A stretch of 64,000 bases of DNA, taken from contig CM035324.1 of NCBI GenBank assembly GCA_000497125.2, positions 78,001-142,000 on the forward strand, read 5' to 3'. The position numbers were made by a program, and so were the translations under genes. Source of the stretch: Spironucleus salmonicida (taxonomy: Eukaryota; Fornicata; Diplomonadida; Hexamitidae). The stretch's first letter is position 1, and every line of letters begins with the position of its first letter. A model generated the notes under the pieces. That model was not told the origin of the DNA. It made no database searches and worked only from the letters and a program-made list of their open reading frames with translations. Positions 46,901 to 58,413 of this stretch are shown here, piece by piece.

Positions 46901-49900
46901 GCTCATTGGCGTCGGGGGCGTTGGCCGTCAGTCTTTGACGAAAATCGCAGCTTTCATCCTCAAACTTGAAATTTTCCAAATTGAGCTCAAAAAGCAATAT
47001 TCAATAACGGAGTGGAAAACCGATATTAAAACGACTTTGCTCGAATCCGGTCTAAACAGCAAAAACCAGATTTTCCTGATTTCGGACGCTCACATTTTCG
47101 ACGATAAGCAGCTCGAAGACGTTTCTTTGATGCTCAATTCCTGCGACTTTTAGAGCCTTTACGAGCCGGCCGAACTTGAGCAAATTTACACGAAAATGAA
47201 GCCAATTTGCGTAGAAAAATAGATGTAAACCACAAAAATCAACCTATATGACTTATATTTGTAAAATATTAAACTTAATTTCCACATTGTGCTCTGCTTT
47301 TCACCGTCTGGAAGCGCGCTCAGAACGCGTTTAAGGAAGTTCCCAGCGCTCGTTTCGTGCACGTCCATTAACTACATGTTCAACTGGCCCACGAACGCGC
47401 TGAAAGACGTCGGAAGACAGCTTTTGGGCTTCAACGAGCTGAACGACCAGGAGGCAATTCAATTCTTGAATAACTTCCTTATTAACGTTTCTAACGACAA
47501 CAAGGAGCTTTTGCAGAACCAGATCATCGATTTTTGCGTTTACGCGCACCAGTCAATTGAAAAATTCAGCGTTCAGTACAAGCAAGTTCTGTCAAGATCC
47601 AACCACATCACGCCAACGCTATTTTTGAACCTTCTGCAGTTCCTGCTAAAGTTCTTGTAGCAAAAATTCAACTCCTTGAAGACGTATCAAGTACAGCTTT
47701 CGAACGGGCTTACGAAACTCGTCGAAACGCAGCAAAAAGTCTCAGAAATGCAGGAACAGCTCACGAACTTGCAGCCGCTGCTAAAAGACAGCCAGGAGCG
47801 CGTAGCGGTCCAGGAGCAGCAAATTACAGCTGATACAACGCTCGCAAATGAAGCTAAAAATCAAGCCTCAATCGAGCAAAATCTGGCAGCTGAGAAGCTC
47901 AACTAATGCCAGACGATCGAGGCGGACGCCATGCGCGATTTGGCGCAGGCGCAGCCCCTTTTGGACGCTGCGATGACCGTTTTGAACTCGCTCGAGAAGA
48001 AGGATTTCACGGAATTGGGCAGCTACGCGAATCCAGCGCTGGCAATTCGGCAGTGCATGGAGAGCGTCTGCATCCTCTTTCAGCTGAAGCCGAAGCGCGT
48101 CGCGGACTCGCAAAACGTCGGAAAATTCCTCGAGGACTACTGGGACGAGAGCAAGAAACTGCTCGGAAACAGCGGCGCGCTGATGACGAATTTGAAGACT
48201 TTCGACAAGGAAAACATCCCAGAAAGCGTGATCAAAAAGCTCGATTTCTACATCAAATTGGAGGATTTCAACCCCGTTTCCATGAAGAACAAATCCGGCG
48301 CCGCGTCCGGCCTCTGCGCGTTCGTTATCGCCATGTACAAATTTTATTATATCAATTTGGAGGTCATTCCGAAGCGCAAGGCGCTCGAAAAGGCGCGTAG
48401 CGAGCTCGGTGAGGTCCAGGAGAACCTCAAAATCACGAATTAGAAGGTTAGCGAGATTTAGAGTAAACTTGATCTGCTGTAAGAACAGTTCACGGGGGCC
48501 ATAAACGAGAAAAATGCGATCAATTCGAACGTCGAGGAGACCGGAAAGAAGCTCCTGCGCGCCGAGCAGCTCATCCAGAGCCTCGGGGGCGAGCAAATCC
48601 GCTGGCAACAGCAGCAGAAGGACGTCGAAATCGACATTTTGGCCGTTCTGGGCGACGCGATGCTCGCGAGCTGCTGCCAGATTTACATTGGCGCCTTCAC
48701 GCCCGATTTCAGGGCCAAAATCGTCGAAAGTTGGAAGCTGAAACTCGAGGAATTGGGCATCAAATTCAGCGGAAAACAGGCCATTGACATCATGTCCGAT
48801 CAAGTTTAGATCATGGAATACGTGAATTAGTACAAGTTGCCGCAGGACATGAACAGCATGGAGAACGCCGTATTTCTCTTTAACAGCATCAAGCAGATTC
48901 TGATCATCGACCCCCAAAATCAGGCCCAGAGCTTCCTGCAAAACTACTATTCCGAGTCGATTATCACCTGCAAGGCGAACGACAAAGACGTGAGCAAAAA
49001 ACTCGAAAACGCGCTCAGATTTGGCAAATAACTAGTAATTACGAACTTGACGGAAACAATAGACCCGATTTTCACTCCAATTTTGGAATTTAACCCGTAG
49101 AATTAAACTTCGATAAAAATCGATAATTAAGTAATATAATATAATAATAACTTTAAATTATTTTTAATTACGAACCTTTCCAATCCGGAATTTTCGCCTG
49201 AGCAGTTCGTGAAATGCTGCGTTTTGAACTTTTCGTTGACGCAGTTAGGCCTGCAATCGCAGTTGCTAGGCGTGCTAATTCAGCTGGAACGGCCCGATTT
49301 GGAGGGCCTGAAATCGTCACTTTTGCTCTCAAATTCGAAAATGAAGAGTGAAATTAAAGAGCTCGAGCAGCGCGTTCTGCTGCTTCTGAGCACCTCCGAA
49401 GGCGACATTTTGGACAATATTCAGCTCATCGACACGCTCAGTTTGAGCCAGAAAACGGCCCTCGAAATCACGACGAAAATGACCGAATCGCTCCAAACAG
49501 AGCGCGAAATCGACGAAATCCGCCAAAAATACGTCGTAATGGCCGAACGCGGTGCGATTCTGTACTTCTGCATTCAGGATTTGAAGGAAATTGAGTTTAT
49601 GTACCAATATTCATTATAATGGTATATTAATATATATAAGTAAAGTATACAAATGACGGAATAAGAAGCGGAATTGGAAATTCGACTGGAAAAACTGATC
49701 GAAGTTTTCACGTATTTCCTGTTTTAGACGATTTCCAGGAGCCTCTTTGAGAGCCACAAATTGATTTTCGCGATGTTAATGTGCGTGCGAATTCAGATGA
49801 ATTGGGGCAAAATCACGATTTCAGAATTGAAGTTTTTGCTGATTTAGAGCGAAAAACCGATTTCAAAGTCAATTCCGAACGATTGGCTGACCGAAAAATA

Positions 49901-52085
49901 GTGGAATTATCTGAACTAATTAGAGGAAATTAGTCCGAATTTCATAGGAATTACGGAATCGTTTTCGACGCCTTCCACGTGCCAAGAATGGAAGATTCTC
50001 GTGGAATCGAACGCGCCGGAAACGCTCGATTTCCCGAAGCCGTTTGACAGCAATTTAACGCCATTCCAAAAATTCCTTCCACTCCTTTCACTCCGCCCTG
50101 ACAGAATAAACCAATACATTACTATTTACATATAATAATCATTGTCCAAACAATTCGCTGAACCACAAATTTTCAACCTCGAAAAGTCGTTTTTGGAGTC
50201 CAACAACATCACCCCGATCTTATTTGTGCTCTCTGACATGGCAGACCCGATTTCTGACCTCATAAAGTTCGCTGAGCAGATGCGCATGAGCCGAAAAATG
50301 CAAGTTCTATCGCTCGGCCGCGGCATCGAACAGACCGCAATTAACCTCATTAAGGACTACGCAGAGCGCGGCAGCTGGGCCGTGCTACAAAACTGCCATT
50401 TGAGCGTGAAATTTCTACAGATTTTGAACAATTAACTCGATATATTATATAGTAATAAGCAAGAAATACATAAAGATTTCCGCCTCTTTTTGTCGTCGCA
50501 GGCCTGCGATGAATTTCCGGTCCAAATTCTGCAGAATTCGGTCAAAGTTTCAGTCGAAAACCCGAACAATCTGAAGAGCAATTTGCTGCGCGTTTGGCAG
50601 GGCTGCGTGAGCGACAAAATGCTCAACGAGAGCTGCCAGAATATCGCGAATTAGGCGAATTTCAAGAAGCTCGTTTACAGCCTCAGCATGTTCTACGGCG
50701 TCCTTTTGCAGCGCAAGAAATACGGCCCAATCGGCTTCAATACGCCCTACGCGTGGTCAGTTTCCGACATCGAGACTTGTATCAGTTCCCTTCCAGTCTT
50801 TTTGGACCGCTACGAAACGTACCCCAAAGAGGCATTATTGTACCTATTTGGGCAGATAAACATCGGCGGCTGCGTGACGGACAGCACGGATTAGCGCACC
50901 GTTGACGCGATTTGCGTCGATTATTTGAGCCCTGAAAGCGTCAAAAACGGCTTCAGTTGGCAGGCCCAAAAAGTTGATATAACGCTGAATTTGCTCTCTC
51001 AGGTAAGCGACGACTTGGACTATTAAGGCTTTTTGGCTCACATCGACCGCTGCATTCCGCTAAATATCGACCCCGAAAATCTCGGCCTCAACAGCAACTC
51101 GAATATCACGGCCGAACTGAAGGAATCGAACGAGTTCTTAACGGCGATGTTGCGCCTCCAGCAGCGCGTTCTGAGCGACAATTCGCACTCCGCCGAAGGC
51201 GATAACGCGAATTCTGACGTCGCGCAGATCGAAAATCTGCGCAAATTGATTCCTCAGGAATTCGATATTGAGGCCGTGCAATTCAAGTTTCCGACGCTTT
51301 ACGAGGAGTCTCTGAACTCGCTTTTGGTGCAGGAATGCGGCCGCTATAACACGCTTTTGCGCGTCATGAAAACGTCGATTTCCGAGCTGATTCGCGCGAT
51401 TTCGGGCCTCACGATTTTGTCCGCTGAGCTCGAGGAGGTCCAGGGCGCGATTTTGACGAACAAAATCCCGCTCCTTTTCGACAAATACTCGTTCCCGAGC
51501 CTGAAACCCCTTTCCAGCTACATGAAAGACCTGATATAACGAATTCGGTTTTTCGAGAATTGGATCAGTTTCGGGAAGCCAGAAATCTACCATTTGCCGT
51601 CTTTCTTCTTCGCTAGCGGCTTCCTGACGTCCTGCATGCAAAATTTCGCTCGGAAGTACAAGATTGCGATCGACACAATCGAGTTCAATTTCGACGTTAC
51701 GGGCGTCGTAATTAACGATTCTGAGCACATAAAAGGCGGTGCGAAAGGGGTCGAAATGGACGTTTTGCGTGACGGAATTTACATCTCGGGGCTCTACCTC
51801 GAAGCAGGGCGTTACGACGTGCAGAAAAAGGTGATTCAGGAGGCGATTCCGCGCGAGCTCTACAGCAAAATGCCGGTTATGGTCTTCACGCCCAGCGACG
51901 TTCCTGACGCGCGTACGGACTTCTACAGCTGCCCCTGCTACCGCACGCTAGCTCGTTTTGGGCTTCTCAGCACGACCGGGCACAGCACGAATTTCCTGCT
52001 CTTCATAAACGTGCCCTGCGAGGAGGGCACATAGCGGCACTGGGTGAAGCGCAGCGTTGCGCTATTTGGCAATTTGAGTGATTGA
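37944..52085 (+). CDS. Axonemal inner-arm dynein heavy chain, DNAH1-like (4713 aa)
   Basis: Microtubule motor of the flagellar axoneme. A single frame from ATG 37944 to TGA 52083-52085 has no TGA inside, so 14.1 kb without intron. The N-terminal region (residues ~100-300) contains SQWMKETKEVVIYDANRGEE and GEDPRVYAQRIQNAQ. That layout recalls the N-terminus of DNAH1-type single-headed dyneins, hence the subtype. An acidic insert lies near residues 690-740, followed by tail/linker at about 950-1750. AAA1 has GPAGSGKTET (Lys1799), AAA2 GPACSGKTES (Lys2124), AAA3 GPTGSGKTQI (Lys2623), and AAA4 GVGGVGRQS, where the usual Lys is Arg2995 as in many axonemal dyneins. Stalk coiled coils and the microtubule-binding domain span about 3245-3560 (CILFQLKPKRVADSQNVGKF). 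The C-terminal domain ends with STTGHSTNFLLF and HWVKRSVALFGNLSD. An AGTGA overlaps the last codons. Confidence 0.95.
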
Positions 52086-53238
52086 TGGAGTGGAAATTAT
52101 ATATTATAATGTATAATAATAGGTATTTGGTGGAGGGGAGGGGAGAGTTTGGAGTGGAGTGGAGTGGGGAAATTTTAAATATTGTTTATAGTATATAATA
52201 ATGATAAATTTGGTGGAAGGGGAATGGATGCTAGAAAGATAGCGAGGCGGGAAGCGGGCTAAGGACGGAGGTTTTGGGGGCTGATCGATACCTGATGGGG
52301 GCAGATAGTGCGGATTCGGCGTGGATTAGAAATAGCGGTGGATAAAGCTAAGGAGCTTGGTGTAAATCTTGAAGATTTACTGCTCTAAGATGCAGTTCTG
52401 CTTCTCAGCTACTGCTAATTAAGCGCTTGGATAAAATTATCAGGAAATAACATTTTAGTGTAAAAGTAAGCAATTAATGTTGCCAGCAGGGCAGTCGGAC
52501 TTTGGTGGTTTTAAGTGGTGAGGTTTCAGTTTTTGTAGATAAACTAATGAAATTTAGATGATTTTAGTTAGTATTTCTTTATTTTTTGTATTTTAATGAT
52601 TACTAAATGAATGAGTTTAGATAGTTAGACTTTAAGTGCTACTAAGGTTGTTTTGCTAGCCTATAAAACTGAGAATTTCGTATGGCATGTAGGTAGTTTT
52701 ATTTTAAGTGTATTAGTATATAATAATACGTTCTTAAATAATTATTTTTGAAATTACGGGAACATTCAAAAACACCAATTCTTAAGTTAAAATTTATTCT
52801 AAAACTAATACGTGGATAATAATTATATATTATTAAAGCAATATATAAGAATAATTCTAGCTACTGATTATAAATTTAATACATTAAGCATAATAAAGTA
52901 GAATATAGAACTCAAACTATACATTAGAAACTCAGTTTTATCAGACTAATCTCAAGCGCAAACCGCAAAAAAGCGGTTAAGTCTATTTCTGATTCTAAAC
53001 TCAATGTCATTTATTACCACATCTCGAGTTTCTCGTTTAAGAATTGGAAAACAACTTTATATTCTATATAAAAACTTTATATTTTCTGCTAGCGAAACTT
53101 AAAAAGTACAAATATGCTCTTTAATACAATATATTTAATTTATTTCACTCTATACGTGACGTATTTGCAACTAAGACTGCCTTTATTACAATGCATCAAA
53201 TTACATTCCATTTATACTTCTGCCATATTAAACCAATT
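52086..53238. other. Intergenic: purine-rich G-tract then AT-rich
   Basis: 52105-52330 has G/A-rich repeats (GGTGGAGGGGAGGGGAGAG, GGAGTGGAGTGGAGTGGGG) interspersed with two GTATATAATAATG-type motifs. The remainder is AT-rich. No gene recognised. The G-tracts could form G-quadruplexes (inference). Confidence 0.5.
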
Positions 53239-53319
53239 ATGACCATAATAATTCGTTTCTCGCCAATAAGCTCTATCTATCACGTTATTTCATATATAAC
53301 GCCATAATCAAAACCCAAA

Positions 53320-54210
53320 ATGACACATGATACCAAATGCACCCTCGACACCAACAGCTGCCCGGAGAGCACATTCTGCCCCGCCACCACCTCTGCCCCG
53401 GCACGCTGCTTGCTCTGCACTGAAAACTTGATCGCATACGGCCAAGGCTGCAATTGCACCAGCGAGCTGGCGACGCGAAACTGCAAATAATGCGCAGCCC
53501 AGACCTGCTCAGAGTGCCTTCCAGGCTACACACTAAAAACCGGATTATGCGAACCGAAGTCACCAGAAACGTGCGCCACGAGCCAGGAGTGCCGCGACGC
53601 CGGTTCTGGCTACTGCGACGAAGCGACCAGAAAGTGTCTGCCGTGCCAGGCAGGCTGCGCCGTCTGCACGTCCCCCACCTTTTGCGCCGCCTGCACCGGC
53701 GCGCGAAACGTGACGAATTCGGACGGCACGTGCACGCTGCCCTGCCGCTAATTCGTCACCAGCAGCTTCTGCCGGAACGGGAGCCCCGATTTCTGCTCCA
53801 AGAACATCACCTCGCCCTGCGACTGCGACGGCGCGGCGCACTGCAGCACGTGCGCGTACGCCAAAAAGTGGCGCTGCGCGTCCTGCCTCTAGAATCGCAG
53901 TTTGAGCGCCGAGGGCGACTGCGGCGCCTGCGCTGAGGGCTTCCAGGCCGTCGGCGCGCTGTGCGTCGAGCGCGAGCGAGTTTATTCTGGGGAAGTTGTG
54001 GAAGGAGGGAAGGGAGGGAAGGGGGTGAGTATAGGTGCGATAATTGCGATAATTGCGGTGGTTGCGATAATTGCAGTTTGCGTGATTTTGGGATGCGGAT
54101 TTGCGGCGAAAGCGTACCGGAAGCGGCAGAAAAGTATTAAAGATGGCGCGGAGCGGTGTGGAGCGGAGCGGAGCGAAACGGGGGTAGAGGCCGCGGTGCA
54201 CATCGCGTGA
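53320..54210 (+). CDS. Cysteine-rich CxxC membrane protein (296 aa from this ATG)
   Basis: Resembles the variant-surface or cysteine-rich membrane proteins of diplomonads, which coat the cell. The ectodomain (about residues 1-235) has 34 cysteines, mostly in CxxC pairs (CLLC, CKQC, CSEC, CLPC, CAVC, CAAC, CSTC, CASC, CGAC). A Gly/Lys-rich linker then leads to one membrane helix (SIGAIIAIIAVVAIIAVCV) and a basic tail beginning AYRKRQKS. It lacks the Giardia VSP C-terminal CRGKA and is short for this class. Two TAA and one TAG read as Gln. The Met at 53320 has no hydrophobic signal after it. An in-frame ATG at 53239 extends the N-terminus by 27 residues (MTIIIRFSPISSIYHVISYI), which might act as a signal. 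GC content is high, unlike the AT-rich flanks. Confidence 0.85.
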
Positions 54211-55201
54211 GGGGGATTTCAGGTTTTGCAGTTTGATAATTTGATAATTTGATAATTTACTAAGTTACTAAGTTTGCAGTTTTGCAATTTAGGAAAGAAA
54301 AATAATTGGAGTGGAAATGTGATTTTAATTTGATATTAGGAGGTAAATAAAATTGTATTCAAATAATATTAATTTAATTCAAATTAATTCAAGTTTACGC
54401 GATCTACCGCCCAGTCGAATTACTTGCTATTTCGCAATTCTTCAAACTGCGAAATCCAGCAGCCGCCGCAACGCTCTTTGCTGCCTCAACGGCGCTCAGA
54501 ATCCCAAAAATAAAAGCGCGGGACGCTATTTCGACGCTTAAAACCCGTTGCTGGAATTTAATGGCCAGCGAGAAATTTCAAAACTGCGGGCAAAAGAAGC
54601 GGAAATTTCGCAACGCGGCTGCGCTCAGGGCTGGAATTAGCAAGAACTAGTAGTTATATATATATATATATATTGTAAATGATATTTAATTTGGCGCTAA
54701 CGGCGCCGTTGAATTTTGGCAAAATAATCGACGGTTCGACAACGGAAATGTTATGAAAATGACATAGTTTGCATACATCGCAGGTCGCCGGATATAGTTT
54801 TGCGCACGTGTAGCAGCAATGCTGGGACCCGTGATAATTAGTTTTTAGTAATTTATATTATTATTATACAATAATTGATAATATTGAATTTTTCAAAATT
54901 CCGAAGCTGGTCGAGTGAAGCTTGAGGATGCTGAGTTGTTGAAATTGGGCTATGCGCTGGAGTGGGTGTATAGTATTTAGTGGGTGGCGTTATAATCAAT
55001 TTATAGGAGTAAAGTTTTTTGTCGCGTTGCTAGGTATTAATACATGAGTTGTATTAGTGGTTAGCTTATCTAATTAACTACTCTGTACAAAGCTGTAAAT
55101 TTCACCATTATGTCCTTTATTTTTATTGCGATCTGGTGTACTGATACGAGTTGGTTGCATCAATGATATAAAAATTGTGCTTAAATAACTCAATAGATTC
55201 T
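54211..55201. other. Intergenic, mixed composition
   Basis: Begins with short direct repeats of TTTGATAATTTGATAATT at about 54232-54260. A (TA)n run lies at about 54655-54674. A moderately GC-rich patch (54380-54650) has no good frame. No gene or RNA recognised. Confidence 0.5.
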
Positions 55202-56548
55202 TCACTCAGCAGTCATAACGCCAGAGCCGAACCTGACCTCGGAGCCCTTCTCGGCTTCGCTGCTCGCAGCGGGTGCAGAGCCGGTAAGGATCATCTGGAT
55301 TTCCTCCTGGGTCTTGCCCTTCGTCTCAGGAGTGGTGAAGAGCAATACAGCGGTTGTGACTCCCATGACGATCAAGTAGGTAACGAAGGGAGACCATTTG
55401 GCAGCCTTGGTAAGGATGGGGAAGAGAACGACAACGAAGATGTTGGGGATGTAGTTGAAGCTGAGCAGGATTGAGGATAGGAGGGACTTGGCCTCGACGG
55501 GGAAGAGCTCGGAGGCGAAGACGAAGAAGATGGGACCAGGTCCAATTTCGAACCCGATGATGAAGACGATGGAGGCCGTGATGAGGAGGGCGGTGTTGGG
55601 TGTGGCGATGATGTAGTTGATCATGAGGGCTACCTGTGCAGCGAAACAAATACCGACGCCGCCGAATAAGAGGATCTTGCGGCCGAGCTTCTCGATGAAG
55701 GCCAGGGCGCCGAGGGTGGCCACAAAGTTGACACCGTTGATGATGATGGAGCCGAAGACAGAGGACAACGCATGTGTTTTGCCAGTTGAATCTTTGAAGG
55801 TGTCTTTGAAGGTCTCAGTGGCGTATACGATAACGGCATTGATACCGGTGCACTGCTGGTTGAGGCCGAGCATGACAGAGAGGATGAGGACCTTGAAGTA
55901 CTTCTTCTCCTTGAACAGGAGCATGGGAGAGATTTCCTTCTCCTCTCTGGGCTTGACGTCAGGTACAAAGAAGAGCAAGACAAAGCCCATGAGAGGCCAG
56001 ATCAGGGTGACGATGAAGTTGATCCACCACGCGTTATAAGTATCTTGATAAGTACGGATGGCAAGTAAGACTAAGGAGGCAACCAAGATCCCAAGGGTGA
56101 CGTTGAATTGGAACATGACACCGAGGAGACCTCTCTTACTGGCCTCAGCGTGCTCACCCACGATGATGATGCTGGGCTGCTAGAACAATACAACGAAGTA
56201 GCCTGCAAAAAGCCTCATAACCAGCCAGTAATAGACATTGAAAGGGATGCAGAGGAGAACATTGAAGATGGCAGCACCAGCAGCACCGACTAAGCCGGTC
56301 TTCTTGTAGCCTATCCAGCTGACAATAGGAGCGAAGGTGAGAGAAGCGAGTAGGAAGCCTACCAGGGAGGCGATAGATAGATAGGGTAGTAAAGTTTGGA
56401 CATCACCATCAGCAACTACAAAACTACTTGAAGTACCAATAGCCATATAGTAAAGTTTTATGATGTCAGAAGAAAAGTTTGCAATGGTGAAGCCGAGCGT
56501 CTCGGCGGCAAGCGATTGGATTGCGAACAGGATTCCGAATGAAACCAT
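55202..56548 (-). CDS. MFS sugar transporter, copy B (448 aa)
   Basis: Same length and architecture as copy A (33489-34835), with the same signatures (QQCTGINAVIVY, GRKILLFGG, GPGPIFFVFASELFP, PETKGKTQEE). The single internal TAG=Gln is in the same position. Minus-strand ATG at 56548, preceded by CTTTCCATCAAA; stop in GAG-TGA-A context. Protein differences from A are few and clustered: the first extracellular loop (SSSFVVADG versus SANFAAADG), the loop after TM7 (DSTGKTHA versus NADGTTHP), and conservative changes near TM9. Homology with copy A ends 15 bases before ATG and about 9 bases after the stop. Both copies look functional. Confidence 0.9.
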
Positions 56549-57026
56549 TTTGATGGAAAGCACGCTTCTTTTTCGAAACTTTTAATATTAAATTTTGAAG
56601 CTAGTTTTTATATTAGATGTCGGACCAATAAAATATTGTTTGATTATATCCAAAAACAACATAATTAATAGGTATTAGTTATTCCACTTCTAGACACTTA
56701 TTAGTAATCTGTAGTATAGCATTTATAAAAACTAAACTTAAGTTTTACTTATTTCTTAAAACGTAATGAATATTTTATTAATTTCAATACTTATTCAATG
56801 CTAAAATTTAGTCTTCACACTTTTCTTGATTTATTAAGTTAAACTCTCCACGTTAATTAATCTGATTAAACACCACAAATTTAACTTTCGGTTTGTAAAA
56901 TTTATGCATATAATTTATATATACCGAAACCTAAAAACGTATTAAACTAACCTTTACATATTTTATTATACTAAAATATTTATTTTTTGAATAAGTTAAG
57001 AAATTAAAAATATCAACATCTGCTTT
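56549..57026. other. AT-rich upstream region of transporter copy B
   Basis: Outside the shared CTTTCCATCAAA it is unrelated to the region upstream of copy A. No other feature seen. Confidence 0.5.
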
Positions 57027-57428
57027 TCAAAAGGACCCTATTTACTGACCCAAGCCAGCCGGTTCCCTCTAAAATCCGCCCTCCTCTCGCTACTCTTACC
57101 CTTCAAAACCAACTCTATTCGCCCCTCCCCACCTTCTACCTCTCTCAGAAACACCCTATTTAGACTCCGCACACCGCTGAAAAATCTACCGCAAAAACTA
57201 ACTTATCACATAAATCACATAATAATGTAATACCAATAATCTGGAATTACATTAAAAACTCGAGCCGCCTTGGCTGTATCTAGCCTTTTTCGTTCCAGCG
57301 ATCCAGCAAACACCGATTTTGCCTCCAGGCGGAGCGGCCCATTTTCCTGAAAAATCAGTCTGCGCACATAGCGCCCTGACCGTAAATTCCTCAATTTTCG
57401 ACTGCCGCACCCCCCTCAACTTCACCAT
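57027..57428 (-). CDS. Doubtful 133-aa frame
   Basis: Minus-strand ATG 57428 to TGA 57027-57029. The first half (RQSKIEEFTVRALCAQTDFS, then KWAAPPGGKIGVCWIAGTKK) reads like protein, the second half is Arg/Gly/Glu-rich low complexity. At this GC content a 134-codon TGA-free frame is not rare by chance, and no family is recognised. Confidence 0.2.
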
Positions 57429-57561
57429 TTCACCCCAAATCTGACAGGAATCTCTGCCAAACAGCGGTATGGGCCCGAATTCTGTTACGCCACAAAAGCA
57501 CTTTTGCGCCTCCGCCGTTCGGGCGAAACGGGCGCAAAATCCACTCCGTTTCTTTTTCTTG

Positions 57562-57782
57562 ATGGTTATTATTATTATATTATTATATTATTATTATATT
57601 ATTATATTATTATATTATTATATTATATTATTATATTATTATATTATTATATTATTATATTATTATTATTATATTATTATATTATTATATTATTATATTA
57701 TTATATTATTATATTATTATATTATTATATTATTATATTATTATATTATTATATTATTATATTATTATATATAATATATATC
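57562..57782. repeat. TTATTA/TTA-TA microsatellite
   Basis: About 220 bases made almost only of ATTATT and ATTATAT-type units (TATTATTATATTATTATATT and variants), with a period of about 8 bases through much of the tract. Any encoded Tyr/Ile/Leu protein is an artefact. Such a tract is prone to slippage and assembly error. Confidence 0.9.
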
Positions 57783-58110
57783 AGTATTTTGGAAAAGCTG
57801 TAACACGCGCTTATTCTGCTTGTGCGATAAAATGATCCAAATCGTGATGTTACACGCACTTTGTAGTAATATAGCTTGCGCCAGATCGATTGGCCAGATA
57901 ATAGCATATACCACGTTGCGGCCCTTGCCGAAGTTCTGTTATTTTATTATTATGGAACTCATATATTATATTTTACATATAATATCGTTAATATTAATTA
58001 TTTCCCTTAAGATCGAAGTTATATATTTTGATATTTAAGTTTCAAGATGAAATTTGAGTTTTGTAAACCAACTAGTCACTCTATCTAGGATATGATAATT
58101 ATTATCCCGA
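57783..58110. other. AT-rich intergenic region
   Basis: No supported feature. Confidence 0.5.
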
Positions 58111-58413
58111 TCAAAAGAACTGTAGGAGATCAAAATCAATTTCTTACAAAATACTTAAATGTACATTGGCTAAGCGTCTGGTTGATGATATGACACCTGC
58201 ACTCTGTGCAAATGTCGTGAATGTTTCTTAATCATCGTTTAGCAGTTGCCTTACGATGTATAAACACCCAAGTTTGATAAGAATATGGTCGTCAGATATA
58301 CTCAATCTGTTATATATCCGCATTGCAACCTTAAGTTCATGTGGTGCAATAGGTCGCTTTGCTTGTTGATGATGCTTGATAGGCTCAGATAGTTCGTGTG
58401 CATGAATGATCAT
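58111..58413 (-). CDS. Small cyclin-like protein (100 aa)
   Basis: Minus-strand ATG 58413 to TGA 58111-58113, with TAA=Gln twice. The helix pattern matches the N-terminal half of a cyclin box: AMRIYNRLSISDDHILIKLG (helices 1-2), LYIVRQLLNDD, TFAQSAGVISSTRRLANVHL and ILQEIDFDLLQFF. The last corresponds to the family's LE...L..LDF.L motif. Only about 100 residues, shorter than the usual cyclin fold (about 200), so it may be a minimal PHO80-type cyclin, a fragment, or lack the second box. If real it would bind and activate a cyclin-dependent kinase. Confidence 0.5.

Noticed and set aside
47868-48941. 357-codon minus-strand frame
   Set aside because: Antisense of the dynein stalk and microtubule-binding region, which matches the dynein family on the plus strand.
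53560-54201. 213-codon minus-strand frame
   Set aside because: Antisense of the cysteine-rich protein; low-complexity Ala/Arg composition.
57469-57803. Tyr/Ile/Leu-rich frames of about 100 codons
   Set aside because: Translation of the TTATTA microsatellite.
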